Part shown: positions 35,098 through 46,100 of the stretch, in pieces | Layout: each line of letters opens with the position of its first letter | Position numbering within the stretch: the stretch's first letter is position 1 | Assembly: GCA_023475165.1 (NCBI GenBank) | Contig: JAMCWA010000061.1 | Coordinates: 1 to 56,838, forward strand | Reading direction: 5' to 3' | From: Bacillota bacterium | GTDB lineage: Bacteria > Bacillota > Sulfobacillia > JAMCWA01 | Length of the DNA: 56,838 bases | The notes under the pieces: generated by a model | What the model saw: only the letters and a program-made list of their open reading frames with translations | The model's database searches: none | Told to the model about the DNA's origin: nothing | Position numbers and translations under genes: made by a program

Positions 35098-35290
35098 AGG
35101 AGCACGCTGAAAGTCCATCTGCTTCCTCGCCTCGGCAGCCTCTCGATCGGCCGCGCCACAAGGGGCAATCTACCCACCATCCGGGCGGCTGGTCTTGACT
35201 ACTTCCTGGGAGACCTTTTGAGCGGTCTCGGCCTGGCCCCTTCTCCGCCGGGTAAACCACTCCAACGCAGTTTGTCAGCAGTCTCCTCTA
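35098..35290. repeat. Repeat R10 (diverged module A) between metV and metF
   Basis: It begins GGAGCACGCTGAAAGTCCATCTGC, has an internal GGGAGACCTTTTGAGCGGTCTC and ends AACGCAGTTTGTCAGCAGTCTCC directly before the metV stop (CTA at 35288-35290 after TCTCCT). The D module is lacking. Confidence 0.75.
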
Positions 35291-35956
35291 GAATCTCATA
35301 TCCTCCCGCATGACCTTCCTCGGTCCGCCATCGCGCGCCTTGGACCAGTCCTTGGGCGGCTCAATCTCCAGGAGCAAATCCAGTTTGCCCAGATCCTTCA
35401 TCCGGTCGTGGATGAGTTGCCAGGCACAATCTATCTCCGGATCCACCTCGCACTTACCGTTCTGCGAACCGCCACAAGGTCCGTTGAGGAGGCTTTTAGA
35501 GCAGCGGATTACCGGGCAGATTCCGCCCGTCTTATAAAGGATACATTCGCCGCAAAGGCCACAACGTTCCGCCCAGACCCCCGCCTCCAAGGTGGCACCG
35601 GCAAACTTGGTATTGAGGGCGGGAACAACCCAAGCCTTGGGGAAATTCTCGGCGATAAACTGTACACCCACCCCGCAACCCATGGACAAAACCACAGCGG
35701 CCTTGTCCACATTATCGGCCAGTTCCCGGACATACTCGGGTTCGCACTGGCGTGTCACCGTCTGGGTTAGGATCTTAATGGGCTTATCTTCTTTTTTGTA
35801 ATGGAGGCGGAGAAGGGAGGCCAAGACCTCCACCTCCTTCTCGCCACCGGCCATGTGCACGGTGACGCAACCGCCGCAACCCGTCAACAAAACGGTCTTG
35901 GCACCGTCAATGAGACGGAGGATCTCCTCCAACGGCTTTCTCTCGGCCACGATCAT
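35288..35956 (-). CDS. metV: MetV, zinc/iron-sulfur partner of methylene-THF reductase
   Basis: MetV (222 aa) forms a complex with MetF in acetogens and is needed for its electron transfer. The cysteine-rich region CGLCGECILYKTGGICPVIRCSKSLLNGPCGGSQNGKCEVD (about 135-175) is the MTHFR C-terminal zinc-finger-like domain. The N-terminal part has VLLTGCGGCVTVHMAGG and VVLSMGCGVGVQF. ATG at 35956 has GAGGGTG upstream and gives the expected length; the longer frame overlaps mvhD. It lies 52 bases after mvhD. The TAG stop is next to repeat R10. Confidence 0.92.
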   Translation of the reverse strand: MIVAERKPLEEILRLIDGAKTVLLTGCGGCVTVHMAGGEKEVEVLASLLRLHYKKEDKPIKILTQTVTRQCEPEYVRELADNVDKAAVVLSMGCGVGVQFIAENFPKAWVVPALNTKFAGATLEAGVWAERCGLCGECILYKTGGICPVIRCSKSLLNGPCGGSQNGKCEVDPEIDCAWQLIHDRMKDLGKLDLLLEIEPPKDWSKARDGGPRKVMREDMRF

Positions 35957-36008
35957 TGCCAGGTCACCCTCTTGCTTACAAAAGATTCGGTCGCACCAAG
36001 ACAGAGTC

Positions 36009-36494
36009 TCAGCCACCGGCGGCATCTTCATCAGCAGCAGAAGCCCGAGCCTTCCTGTTTACTGGACTTGGCCCCAAAGCCTTGATTCGTTCCGTCATCT
36101 CCCGGGCGATCTGGGCGAAGCGCGGGCCCATGGAGGAAGAAAGGTTGAACATCTCCAGGCGCTCCCCACCCACGCCGATCTCGTCCAGCAATCCCTTGAC
36201 GTATTTCACCCGTCGCTTGGCCCGCAGGTTGCCACGCAAGAAATGGCAATCCCCTTCCATGCAGCCGGCCACATAAACCCCATCCGCCCCCTCTTCGAAG
36301 GCCTTCAGAAGCATCTGCGGGTTGACCTTGCCCGTGCAAGGAAGTTCCACGATCCTGATATTGGGTGGATACTGCAGGCGCATGGAGCCGGCCAGATCAG
36401 CTGCCGAATAGGCACAATAGTAACAGGCAAAAGCTACTATCTTCGGTTCAAAGGCCGGTTGAGCTGCCCCGGCTTCTTCCTTCACTTCTCCCAT
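36009..36494 (-). CDS. mvhD: MvhD-type [2Fe-2S] electron-transfer subunit
   Basis: The 161-residue MvhD subunit carries a [2Fe-2S] cluster and connects Hdr to its electron donor. Cysteines occur in AFACYYCAYSAADLAG, VELPCTGKVNPQ and YVAGCMEGDCHFLRGN, matching the family. ATG at 36494 is preceded by GGGGTGAGAG; ten upstream codons are less likely. It lies between hdrA and metV, so it probably bridges HdrA to MetFV. The C-terminal 15 residues are Ala-rich and likely flexible. Confidence 0.92.
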   Translation of the reverse strand: MGEVKEEAGAAQPAFEPKIVAFACYYCAYSAADLAGSMRLQYPPNIRIVELPCTGKVNPQMLLKAFEEGADGVYVAGCMEGDCHFLRGNLRAKRRVKYVKGLLDEIGVGGERLEMFNLSSSMGPRFAQIAREMTERIKALGPSPVNRKARASAADEDAAGG

Positions 36495-36540
36495 CACTCT
36501 CACCCCATTCCTGACTGAGTACAACGGCCTCCTCCATTTC

Positions 36541-36611
36541 CAGGAAACCGCTGAAAACCCACTTCCGCTTTGTCGCTCCCGATTTCTAAGTTCTAACTTC
36601 CTGTTCTCCTA
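36541..36611. repeat. Repeat R11 (reduced module A)
   Basis: CAGGAAACCGCTGAAAACCCAC matches the left end of module A, and the segment ends CTGTTCTCCTA at the hdrA stop codon. The interior is mostly lost. Confidence 0.55.
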
Positions 36612-39600
36612 ACCTCCCACTTCCGTCAGTTCAAAAAGCCCCCTGATTTTAGCCAGGACCTGGGTATCCTTATAGTTCTGCAGCTGAATGGCTTGCGCCG
36701 GGCACTCTGCGGCGCAACTGCCACATCCATGACACTGGACCGGATTAATCTCAGCGACCCGTCGCTCATTAATGAAGGGAACACTGAAGGGGCAAACCCG
36801 CACACAGGTCAGACAGGCGGCACACTTGTCTTCCTCGACCACGGCCACCACGCCACCCACGGTCAGGTTCTTCTGAGAGAGGACGTTCATGGCACGGGCC
36901 ACAGCGCCTTGCGCTTGATAGACGGCCTCTGCCAAGAACTTGGGTGAATGGGCCGCCCCGGCCATATAGATACCCTGGGAAGGAAAATCCATCGGCCCCA
37001 GCTTGGCGTGGGTCTCCATGAAAAAGCCATCCTCGTTGAGCGGGATTTTCAAGGTCGAAGCCAGGTCCTTAATCCCGGAGGGGGGTTCAGCGGCCGCGGC
37101 CAGCACCACGGCGTCTACCCCCAAAGAAACCGGCTGACCGATGGTTTGGTCGATTACCTCTACCGACAGCCCTTCTCCGTTCCTGGTCACCCGGGGCTTT
37201 TGCCCTTCATCATAACGGAGGAAGAGGACACCCTCTTCCCGGGCCTCCTTGTAGAACTTTTCCAGGAGGCCGTAGGTGCGGATGTCCCGGTAGAGGACGT
37301 AAACCTCGGCGGCGGGGTTGGCCCTCTTGAGCGTGAGGGCATTCTTCACTGCCTGGGTACAACAGGTGCGACTACAGTAGCGATGGTTATCGTCTCGCGA
37401 TCCAACGCACTGGATCATGGCCAGCCGGTCTAGCCCTTGCCGGTTACCGTCGGCCAGGCGGTTTTCCAGTTCCGTCTGGGTCAGCACTCGCGGATCTTCA
37501 CCATAGAGGTATTCGTTGGGGCGCGACTCCACCGCCCCCGTTGCGATGATGATGACACCGTGTTCCAGCTGCAGTTGGCTACCGGCTGATCGCCCTGGCA
37601 AAGCGATGGTGGTCTTAAAATGGCCGGCATGCCCGGAGACCTCCATTACCTCAGCTCGATTGTAAACGTGGATCAGCGGGTCCTCATCCACCCGCCGGAG
37701 CAGCCCCTGCAGGTAAAGCCCAAGATCCTGTCCCTCCGGGGTGGTCCTTAGGCGGCGCAGGAAGCCGCCCAGTTCCGCTTCCCTTTCGATGACGTAGGAT
37801 TCAATCCCCTGGTCGGCAAAGGCCGCTGCCGCCGTCAACCCCGCCGCTCCCCCGCCCACGATCAGGGCGCGCGGCAGTACGGGAACCTCTTGTGTGTACA
37901 GGGGCTCCTGCTCTTTCACCTTGGCCACGGCCATCTTCACCAGGTCTTTGGCCTTCGCCGTGGCCAAAGCCGGGTTATCGCGGTGCACCCAGGAATCCTG
38001 TTCGCGAATGTTGGCCATCTCAAAGAGGAATTGATTCAGGCCGGCATCCCGCAGGGCTTCCCGGAAAAGGGGCTGGTGGGTTCTGATGGTGCAGGAAGCC
38101 ACCACCACCCGATTCAAGTGCTTTTCGTCAATGAGTTCCCGGATACGCTTAATGGAATCCTGAGAGCAGGTGAAGGTGAATTCCTGGGCATGGACCACTC
38201 CCGGCAGTCGCTGGACCGTTTCCACCACCGCCGGAACGTCCACCACACCCCCAATGTTGATGCCGCAGCGACAGATGAAGGCCCCCACCCGCGGCTCCTC
38301 CCCCGAAACATCGCGTTCCGCCGGATAAACCTTGGGAGTGACCAAAGTGCCCCGGGAATCGGCCAATAGGGCTCCGACTTGCGCAGCGGCGGCACTGGCC
38401 GTCATCACCGTCTCCGGGATGTCGCGCGGTCCGGCGAAGGCACCAGCCACGAAGATGCCAGGCCGCGAAGACCTGATGGAGTCCAACTCCTCCGTCCAGG
38501 CAAAACCGTATTGGTTTAGCCTGATCCCGGTGATCCTGGCCAGCTCACTGGCCTTCTTGGGTGGTCGGACGCCCACCGCCAGCACCACCAGATCAAATTC
38601 CTCTTCCTTTAACTGCCCCTGCTCATAATAGGTTACCAAGAGGTCTTTGGTCTGGGGGTTCTGCCTGACTTTGGAGATGAAGGATCTGATATAGCGAACC
38701 CCGTAATCGTTCTTGGCGCTGTCAACATAACGATCAAAGTTCTTACCATAAGAGCGCATGTCCAGATAAAAGACGCTGGCCTGGACGTTCCGATCGTGCT
38801 CGCGGGCGATGATGGCCTCTTTGGTGGAGTACATACAGCAGATGGAAGAGCAATATTCCGCTCCCCCTGCCGCGTCCCGTGATCCCACGCACTGTAAGAA
38901 GGCAATCCGGTGGGGATGCTTTCCGTCGAAGGGCCGACTCAAACTCCCCTTGCTCGGACCGGTAGCGCTCAGGAGCCGCTCAAATTCCAGGCTGGTAACG
39001 ACATTTGGATATACCCCGTAACCGTATTCACCCTTCAGTTCAGCCTCGAAAATCTCATACCCAGGGGCCAGGACAACGGCCCCCACCGACAAATCCAAAA
39101 CCTTATCCTTTTGCCAGTGCTCGATGGCCTTCTTCTTGCAGGCTGTCTCACACTGCAGACATTCCGAACACACGCCGCAATTCAGGCAGCGTTTGGCCTC
39201 TTCCTGAGCCACCTCCGGGGTAAAGCCTAGCAGGACCTCCCGGAAGTCCTTGATCCTTTCCGCCACTGGGGCTGTCCTCTGCTGCCGTCGGCGGGAGGTC
39301 AAAACCAATCGACCCTCCGGTGGCCCGAGCTTTTCCGGTTTCTCCAGGCTTCGCCCTGCCGCCAGATCTTGCCCAGAAAGATAACGGTCAATGGAGATAG
39401 CAGCCTCGTGCCCGCCGGCAATGGCCTCCACTACCGAGGCCGGGCCGCTGACCACATCACCGCAGGCAAAGATACCGGAGACATTAGTCGCTTTGGTCAA
39501 GCGATCGGCGACAATACTCCCACCGCGGGTAACTTCCAAGCCGCTGTCAGCCGGCAGAAAAGATAGGTCAGTGGCCTGGCCGATGGCCAGGATTACGGTA

Positions 39601-41060
39601 TCAGCTTCAAAAATCGTCTCAGAATTGGGCACGAACTTGGGGTTAAAGCGGTGGTTTTCGTCAAATACCGAGGCCACCCGCTGCATTTCCACCCCGGAGG
39701 TCCGGCCCTGCTGCTCTATGATCCGCTTGGGCCCCCAGGACGGATGCAGGGTGATACCTTCTTCGACAGCCTCTTCAATCTCCCACTCGTGGGCCGGCAT
39801 CTCCTCCCGGGATTCCAGGCTGGCCACATGGACCTCCCCGGCCCCCAGCCGTAAGGCGGAACGGGCCACGTCCATGGCCACATTTCCACCACCGATGACC
39901 AAGACGCGGCGGCCCAGCGCCGGTTTTTCGCCCCGGTTGATGGCCTTCAGGAAGTCCAGCCCCAAAAGCACGCCTGGCGCATCTGCACCTGCAATGTTCA
40001 ATGCTCGACTCTTCTGGGTACCCACGGATAAGAGGACGGCGTCATAGGTAGCCTTGATCTCAGCCAGGGTAATATCACGCCCGACGACGGTATTGGCGCG
40101 GAAATCTATGCCCATCTGGAGGAGACGCTGGCTCTCCCGGGCAATGACCTCCCGGGCTAACCGGTAGCGAGGGATGGCCGAAAGCATCATTCCTCCAGGA
40201 AGGTCGTTGGCATCAAAGACCGTAACCTGATAGCCCTGGGTCAACAGGTCGCCCGCCGCCGTCATCCCCGCCGGACCACCCCCGATGATGGCCACTTTTT
40301 GAGGACGAGTCGGGACAATCGGTTCCATCTCAGGCAAATCGTCCCAGCCGTAGTCGGCCGCCGCCCGTTTCAAGGTAGCGATGGCGATGGGGTCATCGTA
40401 CTGGGACCGGTTGCATTCTGATTCACAGGGGTGATGGCAGATGCGACCGCAAATCCCGGGATAGGGGAGGCGGCGCATCACCACCTCCAGGGACTCCCTG
40501 AACTTACCCTGAGAAATCAGGGCCGTGTAGCCCTGGACATTTGTCCCGGCCGGGCAGGTGGCCCGACAGGGGGGCGTGCCGCGCTTTTCGATCAGGTACT
40601 TATTGGGAACAGCCTGCGGAAAAAGCTTGAAAACGGCCTTGCGGTCGTCCATTTCCTCGTTATAGGTGTTGGGGACCGACACCGGGCAAACCTGTTCGCA
40701 GTCGCCACAGGCCGTACATTCTTCGATGTTCACATAGCGGGCTCGCTCCTGCACCCTGGCCTGAAAGTTACCCGCCTCACCGGACAGATCCACCAGGGAG
40801 GACATAGTATGGATCTTAATATTGGGGTGATTCTGGGTATCGGTCATCCGCGGCCCCATGAGACACATGGCACAGTCATTGGTCGGGAAGGTCTTATCCA
40901 AACGCGCCATCTTCCCCCCAATGGAGGGCTCCTCTGTCACCAGGTGCACCAGGTAACCACTGTTGGCCAAATCCAGGGCGGCCTGCATCCCGCCGATGCC
41001 ACCACCCACTACCAGGACGGCCCCGGTGGTCCTATTCCCCATGGATAGATCCTCGGGCAT
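36609..41060 (-). CDS. hdrA: HdrA-like electron-bifurcating flavoprotein fused to a GltD-like NAD(P)H module
   Basis: This very large (1483 aa) HdrA-type flavoprotein has the following layout. Residues 13-150: HdrA N-terminus (VLVVGGGIGGMQAAL) with a Cys cluster ECTACGDCEQVCP (114-125). Residues ~160-565: an inserted glutamate-synthase-small-subunit-like module with CRATCPAGTNVQGY, CGRICHHPCESECN, FAD motif VAIIGGGPAGMTAAG (256-270) and NAD(P) motif VLVIGGGNVAMDVAR (386-400). Residues 625-641: CLNCGVCSECLQCETAC. Residues 655-1055: HdrA core with the conserved CRCGINIGGVVDVP (930-943) and VVVASCTIRTHQPLFREAL. Residues 1063-1395: a second flavin half (LIVGGGAAGLTAAAAFADQG). Residues 1413-1453: two [4Fe-4S] motifs. 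The gene sits between hdrB and mvhD-metVF and probably oxidises NAD(P)H for the MetFV reaction, perhaps with bifurcation (inference). The stop abuts repeat R11. Confidence 0.92.
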   Translation of the reverse strand: MPEDLSMGNRTTGAVLVVGGGIGGMQAALDLANSGYLVHLVTEEPSIGGKMARLDKTFPTNDCAMCLMGPRMTDTQNHPNIKIHTMSSLVDLSGEAGNFQARVQERARYVNIEECTACGDCEQVCPVSVPNTYNEEMDDRKAVFKLFPQAVPNKYLIEKRGTPPCRATCPAGTNVQGYTALISQGKFRESLEVVMRRLPYPGICGRICHHPCESECNRSQYDDPIAIATLKRAAADYGWDDLPEMEPIVPTRPQKVAIIGGGPAGMTAAGDLLTQGYQVTVFDANDLPGGMMLSAIPRYRLAREVIARESQRLLQMGIDFRANTVVGRDITLAEIKATYDAVLLSVGTQKSRALNIAGADAPGVLLGLDFLKAINRGEKPALGRRVLVIGGGNVAMDVARSALRLGAGEVHVASLESREEMPAHEWEIEEAVEEGITLHPSWGPKRIIEQQGRTSGVEMQRVASVFDENHRFNPKFVPNSETIFEADTVILAIGQATDLSFLPADSGLEVTRGGSIVADRLTKATNVSGIFACGDVVSGPASVVEAIAGGHEAAISIDRYLSGQDLAAGRSLEKPEKLGPPEGRLVLTSRRRQQRTAPVAERIKDFREVLLGFTPEVAQEEAKRCLNCGVCSECLQCETACKKKAIEHWQKDKVLDLSVGAVVLAPGYEIFEAELKGEYGYGVYPNVVTSLEFERLLSATGPSKGSLSRPFDGKHPHRIAFLQCVGSRDAAGGAEYCSSICCMYSTKEAIIAREHDRNVQASVFYLDMRSYGKNFDRYVDSAKNDYGVRYIRSFISKVRQNPQTKDLLVTYYEQGQLKEEEFDLVVLAVGVRPPKKASELARITGIRLNQYGFAWTEELDSIRSSRPGIFVAGAFAGPRDIPETVMTASAAAAQVGALLADSRGTLVTPKVYPAERDVSGEEPRVGAFICRCGINIGGVVDVPAVVETVQRLPGVVHAQEFTFTCSQDSIKRIRELIDEKHLNRVVVASCTIRTHQPLFREALRDAGLNQFLFEMANIREQDSWVHRDNPALATAKAKDLVKMAVAKVKEQEPLYTQEVPVLPRALIVGGGAAGLTAAAAFADQGIESYVIEREAELGGFLRRLRTTPEGQDLGLYLQGLLRRVDEDPLIHVYNRAEVMEVSGHAGHFKTTIALPGRSAGSQLQLEHGVIIIATGAVESRPNEYLYGEDPRVLTQTELENRLADGNRQGLDRLAMIQCVGSRDDNHRYCSRTCCTQAVKNALTLKRANPAAEVYVLYRDIRTYGLLEKFYKEAREEGVLFLRYDEGQKPRVTRNGEGLSVEVIDQTIGQPVSLGVDAVVLAAAAEPPSGIKDLASTLKIPLNEDGFFMETHAKLGPMDFPSQGIYMAGAAHSPKFLAEAVYQAQGAVARAMNVLSQKNLTVGGVVAVVEEDKCAACLTCVRVCPFSVPFINERRVAEINPVQCHGCGSCAAECPAQAIQLQNYKDTQVLAKIRGLFELTEVGG

Positions 41061-41156
41061 TCTGCTTTCCCACCTTTGGCATATGAGACTACCAGGTTCT
41101 CCGAAAATACCTGTTCCCCGCGGAAGGAGGCGCTCGGCGGGGACATCTCCGCCTCG

Positions 41157-41360
41157 GGAGACCGCTGAAAAAATCCCATCTGCTTTGCCGCTCGGGCGGC
41201 TCCTCGCTTAACGCACCACTTAGTACGCCTCGCCTCGGAGGCTTGTCGCTCCTCGCATCTGGAACTTTTTGAGCGGTCTCGCCCTAGCAGTTTCTCAGGC
41301 GCGTCAACCACTCAAGACTCAGTTTCCTAGCAGTCTACAGGGAGACCGCTGAAAAACCCC
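41157..41360. repeat. Repeat R12 (clean module A without D) plus an extra left end
   Basis: This is the clearest example of module A. GGAGACCGCTGAAAAAATCCCATCTGC at the left pairs imperfectly with GCATCTGGAACTTTTTGAGCGGTCTC (ending ~41280) and also with the far-right AGTTTCCTAGCAGTCT. The core hairpin is built from CTCCTCGC and GCGAGG-type repeats. At 41341-41360 a second, isolated left end (GGAGACCGCTGAAAAACCCC) follows, next to the hdrB stop. It fills the 314-base hdrB-hdrA gap, where no gene was found. Confidence 0.85.
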
Positions 41361-41374
41361 CCGTCAGCCGTGGC

Positions 41375-42268
41375 TCAGGCCACCCTGACCTTTTCTGGGA
41401 AGAGCCGGCCCGGATCGACCAGGTGGCGGGAAAACCACTGGTGGATCTCCTCCGGAGTGGCTCCCAAGGCTATTCCCAAGAGCTCAGTGACATGTAAGAT
41501 GGGGACCCCGTTCTCGCTCCCGGGGGTCTTTCCCAAAACACCCTCCTGACGGGTGTCCAGATTCACGTGGCAGAGAGGGCAGGCCGTCACAATGGCCTGG
41601 GCCCCGGACTGAAGGGCATCCAGGACAATGCGGCTGTTAAGCCGCACCGCCACTTCCGGCTGGGGGATGGCTGAGCTACCCCCGCAGCACTCGGTCTTAA
41701 AGGACCATTCGACCGGCTCGGCGCCTATTAACTCCAGAAGTCGGTCCATCGCCACCGGCTGTTCAGGTATATCAAAGGAGACGACCTCCGGTGGGCGGTT
41801 CAAAAGACAGCCATAGTAGGCCGCCACCTTCAGCCCAGTCAGGGGGCGCACCAGCCTGGTCTTGATCAAATCCTGGATGGTCTCATCCCCCAGGACATCC
41901 AAGACATGCCTGCTCTCAATCGTTCCGCGATACTCCTTCCCCATCACCCGGGCCACCTCCTGGTTGACCTCACGAGCTTCCTGGGTTCCGGAACGAACAA
42001 AGCGATCGGTGGTCCGCAGGGTGTTATAGCAGGCAGCGCAGGGGAGCATGATGTCCTGGCCCTTTTCCTCGGCCAGGATCAAGTTGCGCAAAGGCAAGGC
42101 CTTGGCCAAAAAATCGTCGGTGGCATGGGCCGAGGTGGCGCCGCAGCAACTCCAATCCTCCAGTTCCTCCAATCCGATCCCCAGGCGTTGAAAGACGGCC
42201 CGGGTCGAGGCATCGTACTCCCAAGAGGTGGAGTGCAGGGAACAACCGGGATAGTAGGTGAATTTCAT
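41375..42268 (-). CDS. hdrB: HdrB-like subunit with two CCG (cysteine-rich) domains
   Basis: This is the 297-residue homologue of heterodisulfide reductase subunit B. Two CCG motifs are visible: WSCCGATSAHATDD...PCAACYNTL in the first half and YYGCLLNRP...TECCGGSSAIP...TACPLCHVNLD in the second, which in methanogens hold noncubane 4Fe-4S clusters. In this acetyl-CoA-pathway setting it likely passes electrons between HdrA and partners rather than reducing a heterodisulfide. ATG at 42268 overlaps the hdrC stop as ATGA (translational coupling). Downstream is repeat R12, then hdrA. Confidence 0.93.
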   Translation of the reverse strand: MKFTYYPGCSLHSTSWEYDASTRAVFQRLGIGLEELEDWSCCGATSAHATDDFLAKALPLRNLILAEEKGQDIMLPCAACYNTLRTTDRFVRSGTQEAREVNQEVARVMGKEYRGTIESRHVLDVLGDETIQDLIKTRLVRPLTGLKVAAYYGCLLNRPPEVVSFDIPEQPVAMDRLLELIGAEPVEWSFKTECCGGSSAIPQPEVAVRLNSRIVLDALQSGAQAIVTACPLCHVNLDTRQEGVLGKTPGSENGVPILHVTELLGIALGATPEEIHQWFSRHLVDPGRLFPEKVRVA

Positions 42269-42834
42269 CCTTTTCTCGCCTCCGCCCGCCTAAAGATTCC
42301 CCTGATCTCCTTCAGACGTCTGACTCTTTCCGGGAGTACCTTCAGCTTTCGTCGCTGAAACATGGCCAGGCCCAGCTTCAGGTCCTGGCTGTAGGTGCCG
42401 GTTTTCACCTTATAGAGGCCGATCAGCCCGAGCTCGTAGGCCCGCCCCATCTGGCGGACCGTACCCAAGAAGGCGGCGTGGAAGCTCTCCACGCGGTGGG
42501 CTTGTTTGGTCCGGTGCGCGGGCTCGACCAAGCTGCGCAAAGTCTCCATGATGCGGGAGGAGTCAATGTCATTGGGGCAACGGGCCTCACAGGTCCGGCA
42601 GGAGATGCAGAGCCAGGGACTGTTGGCCGACAAGAGCCTCTCCCTGGCCCCCAACTGCACCAGGCGCACCACCTCATGGGTCTTCAGTTCCATGGTGTCG
42701 CTCACCGGACAACCATTTGTACATTTCTGGCATTGAAAACACCGGCTGATTGACAGGCCCGTCTTCCTCTCCACCAGTTTAAGTAGGGAGAAGGAAGGTG
42801 CTACAGCCTGAATCTCCCTTTCGGCAACGGACAT
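42265..42834 (-). CDS. hdrC: HdrC-like iron-sulfur subunit
   Basis: This 189-residue iron-sulfur protein has two 4Fe-4S motifs: SRCFQCQKCTNGCPVSD (residues ~34-50) and WLCISCRTCEARCPND (~75-90). It matches HdrC, which connects HdrA and HdrB. ATG at 42834 is preceded by GGGAGGCGGG. It follows acsE after a 253-base gap containing repeat R13, so the hdr-met genes may be a separate unit from the acs genes or continue from them. Confidence 0.93.
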   Translation of the reverse strand: MSVAEREIQAVAPSFSLLKLVERKTGLSISRCFQCQKCTNGCPVSDTMELKTHEVVRLVQLGARERLLSANSPWLCISCRTCEARCPNDIDSSRIMETLRSLVEPAHRTKQAHRVESFHAAFLGTVRQMGRAYELGLIGLYKVKTGTYSQDLKLGLAMFQRRKLKVLPERVRRLKEIRGIFRRAEARKG

Positions 42835-42976
42835 CTCATCCCGCCTCCCAATCGCCAGTAACGGGGCCTGCTTCTATCCAGGTGGCCCGCCGTGCTCACG
42901 ATATATCCCTTCACGGTCTCACTCATCGGAAAGAAGATGCCTCTGCGGGGGTCCCCCCGGTCGGGTTTACCAATGA

Positions 42977-43087
42977 CACCGCGGTTTCCAAGCAGTCTAT
43001 CCTATCCTGAAACAAACCAACTACTTCCAGGGCGCCGCTGCTGTTTCATTACTCTTTGGCGCCGCCAAAAGGCGGCAGGGGGATCTC

Positions 43088-43090
<3 letters not shown>
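42977..43090. repeat. Repeat R13 (module B) after acsE
   Basis: CCGCGGTTTCCAAGCAGTCTATC is followed by module B, including the GCCGCC-AAAA-GGCGGC hairpin, ending GGGGATCTCCTA at the acsE stop. It is nearly identical over about 85 bases to the copy at 17021-17119. The rest of the acsE-hdrC gap (42835-42976) shows no recognisable feature. Confidence 0.85.
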
Positions 43091-44186
<1,096 letters not shown>

Positions 44187-44189
<3 letters not shown>

Positions 44190-45158
44190 GAAACCATTCT
44201 TCTGCATCATCGCGTCAATGTTCTTCTTCACCAGTTTAATGGCCTCCGGATGACGCATAACAACAATGTGTCCACCGGCCTGCAGAAGCGCGGTGGCCGT
44301 CATGGCCTCCCAAACAATACCCCTTTCCTCCTGGGGCCCCCAGCCTGGGAACTCAGCGACCCCGGCGTTGAACTCCTTGGTCCGGCCAACTTCATAACCC
44401 ACGTTGCAGAAAACCGGCATGCCCAACATCTTGTCACCGGTCAGGCCGCCCAGACGCGTCCGCTCCATGATCGAATAACTGTACTCAATACCGTATCCCA
44501 GGGCGCCGATGGAGGTGTCGATGACAATCCGATCCAAAGGGAGGTTCATTTCACTGATCAAGATGTTTAACTGTTTACAAATATTGATGTCAATGGGACT
44601 CTGGGCGATGATATTGTGCTTATGCACCATGCAGGCCGCCGTCAAGGTCTTGTAGTTATCCTGAGTGGCAATCCCCAGAAGGAGGTTCTCCCCAGCCGCT
44701 GCCTCCGCTACCGCCGGAAGAACCTGATTGTCCTTTTCCTCATTCCCAGAGCCGACCACTATCAGGGGTACACCGACTGCCCCGAGGACATCCTTGACTG
44801 TGCGGGCGCACTGTTCGGGAGAGCTATCCCCCAGTTCTGGGTCGGCACTTTGCAATTTCAAATAGATCAGATCCGCCGCGTATTGCTCCACGGCCTTTTT
44901 CGCCCAGGCGGCGGGGTCATCCAGGACATCCTCATAGTACTTGGTCAGAGTCGGACTCCATTCCGGCACGCGGTCCAGCACCTCGACCGCCACTACGGGT
45001 CGGTGGGGTACCTCACCTTCAAAGTGCAAAAAGGGCAGGGTGGAATCACCACCAATCGTGATGGTGTGGGTCCGGGTACCACCCTGTTCCGGTGTGGCCC
45101 CCAGCACCACTTCCCTGATCCGGCTGGAGTATCTCTCCTTCAAGACTTCTATGGCCAT
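44187..45158 (-). CDS. acsD: Corrinoid/iron-sulfur protein small subunit
   Basis: AcsD (323 aa) is the TIM-barrel small subunit of the corrinoid iron-sulfur protein, which carries the methyl group to acetyl-CoA synthase. Recognisable parts are [18 protein letters not shown] near residue 35, [29 protein letters not shown] and [31 protein letters not shown] at 45158 has AAGGAGTT upstream. It follows cooC by 56 bases. The stop is TAGGAGA within repeat R14. Confidence 0.96.
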
Positions 45159-45214
45159 CGTCTTAACTCCTTTCCGACCAGTCCTAAAAAACCAATCGCT
45201 TCCCGGCTGCTTAT

Positions 45215-46048
45215 TCAGGCCACCAGTTTGACCTTCCTGGCAATCTCGTAGACCGCCCTGACCGCCGCCGAATCCCCCGGCAGACGATAAAGGGGCAACC
45301 CTTTCAAATCAAACTCCACCACCTGGGGGTCCAGGGGTATGGCACCGACGACGGACAGTCCCGTCTTCTCAATCTCTTCTTGCAGATCCCTCAGGTCACC
45401 ATTGGTCTTGGTGATGACCAGGTGCATTTCCTTGACATCCAGTTTTAAAGCTTTAACCAGTTCCGCCACTCGCCCCGCCGAGCGAATGCCCCGGGCCGAA
45501 GAATCGCTGATGACCAAAAGGGCGTCCACCGTTCGCGCCACCCGGCGGCTGAGGTGCTCCATACCCGCCTCGTTATCCATAATGATAAAGGGGTAGTTCT
45601 TGGAAAGGCGCTCCAGGTAGCGACTCAACATGTCGTTAGGATAGCAGTAACAACCCGCGCCTTCCGGTGTCCCCATGACCAGCAGGTCGACGTCCTTCCC
45701 CTCGGCCAAGACACCGCTTAAACGGTATTCCAGGAAATCGAACTTATTCATCCCACCCGGGATGGCCTTGTTGTCCTTCATCTCTTCCAGGACATCGGAA
45801 ATAGTCTCCGGGACCTCCAGGCCCAGGGCTTCGTTGAGGTTAGCGTTAGGATCGGCATCCACCGCCAGGATGGGCTTTTTCCTTTGCTCGATCAGGTAAC
45901 GAATCAGGAGGGCGGCCACCGTAGTCTTCCCAGTGCCCCCCTTGCCCGCCACCGCGATGAGTTTAGCGTTATCGTTGCTGATGTCAATTACCCCCTCCGA
46001 GGATTTCCCCGGCCCCTGGATGGATCTCTCTTGACCTGGCCTTGTCAT
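45215..46048 (-). CDS. cooC: CooC-type nickel-insertion ATPase
   Basis: This P-loop ATPase (about 255-277 aa) of the CooC/AcsF family is needed to insert nickel into CODH or ACS. The deviant Walker A is [15 protein letters not shown]; the CxC metal/dimer motif is in [13 protein letters not shown]; switch II reads [16 protein letters not shown]. It lies between acsV and acsD. The start is unclear: ATG at 46048 has no ribosome-binding site, while GAGGGGGTAATTGAC near 45988 would fit an unusual ATT/GTA start giving a more typical N-terminus. Confidence 0.92.
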   Translation of the reverse strand: MTRPGQERSIQGPGKSSEGVIDISNDNAKLIAVAGKGGTGKTTVAALLIRYLIEQRKKPILAVDADPNANLNEALGLEVPETISDVLEEMKDNKAIPGGMNKFDFLEYRLSGVLAEGKDVDLLVMGTPEGAGCYCYPNDMLSRYLERLSKNYPFIIMDNEAGMEHLSRRVARTVDALLVISDSSARGIRSAGRVAELVKALKLDVKEMHLVITKTNGDLRDLQEEIEKTGLSVVGAIPLDPQVVEFDLKGLPLYRLPGDSAAVRAVYEIARKVKLVA

Positions 46049-46100
46049 TGGTTCTTTGGCTGAAGCTTCTTCACCTGCCTCAACCGTCTCAATGCACCCC

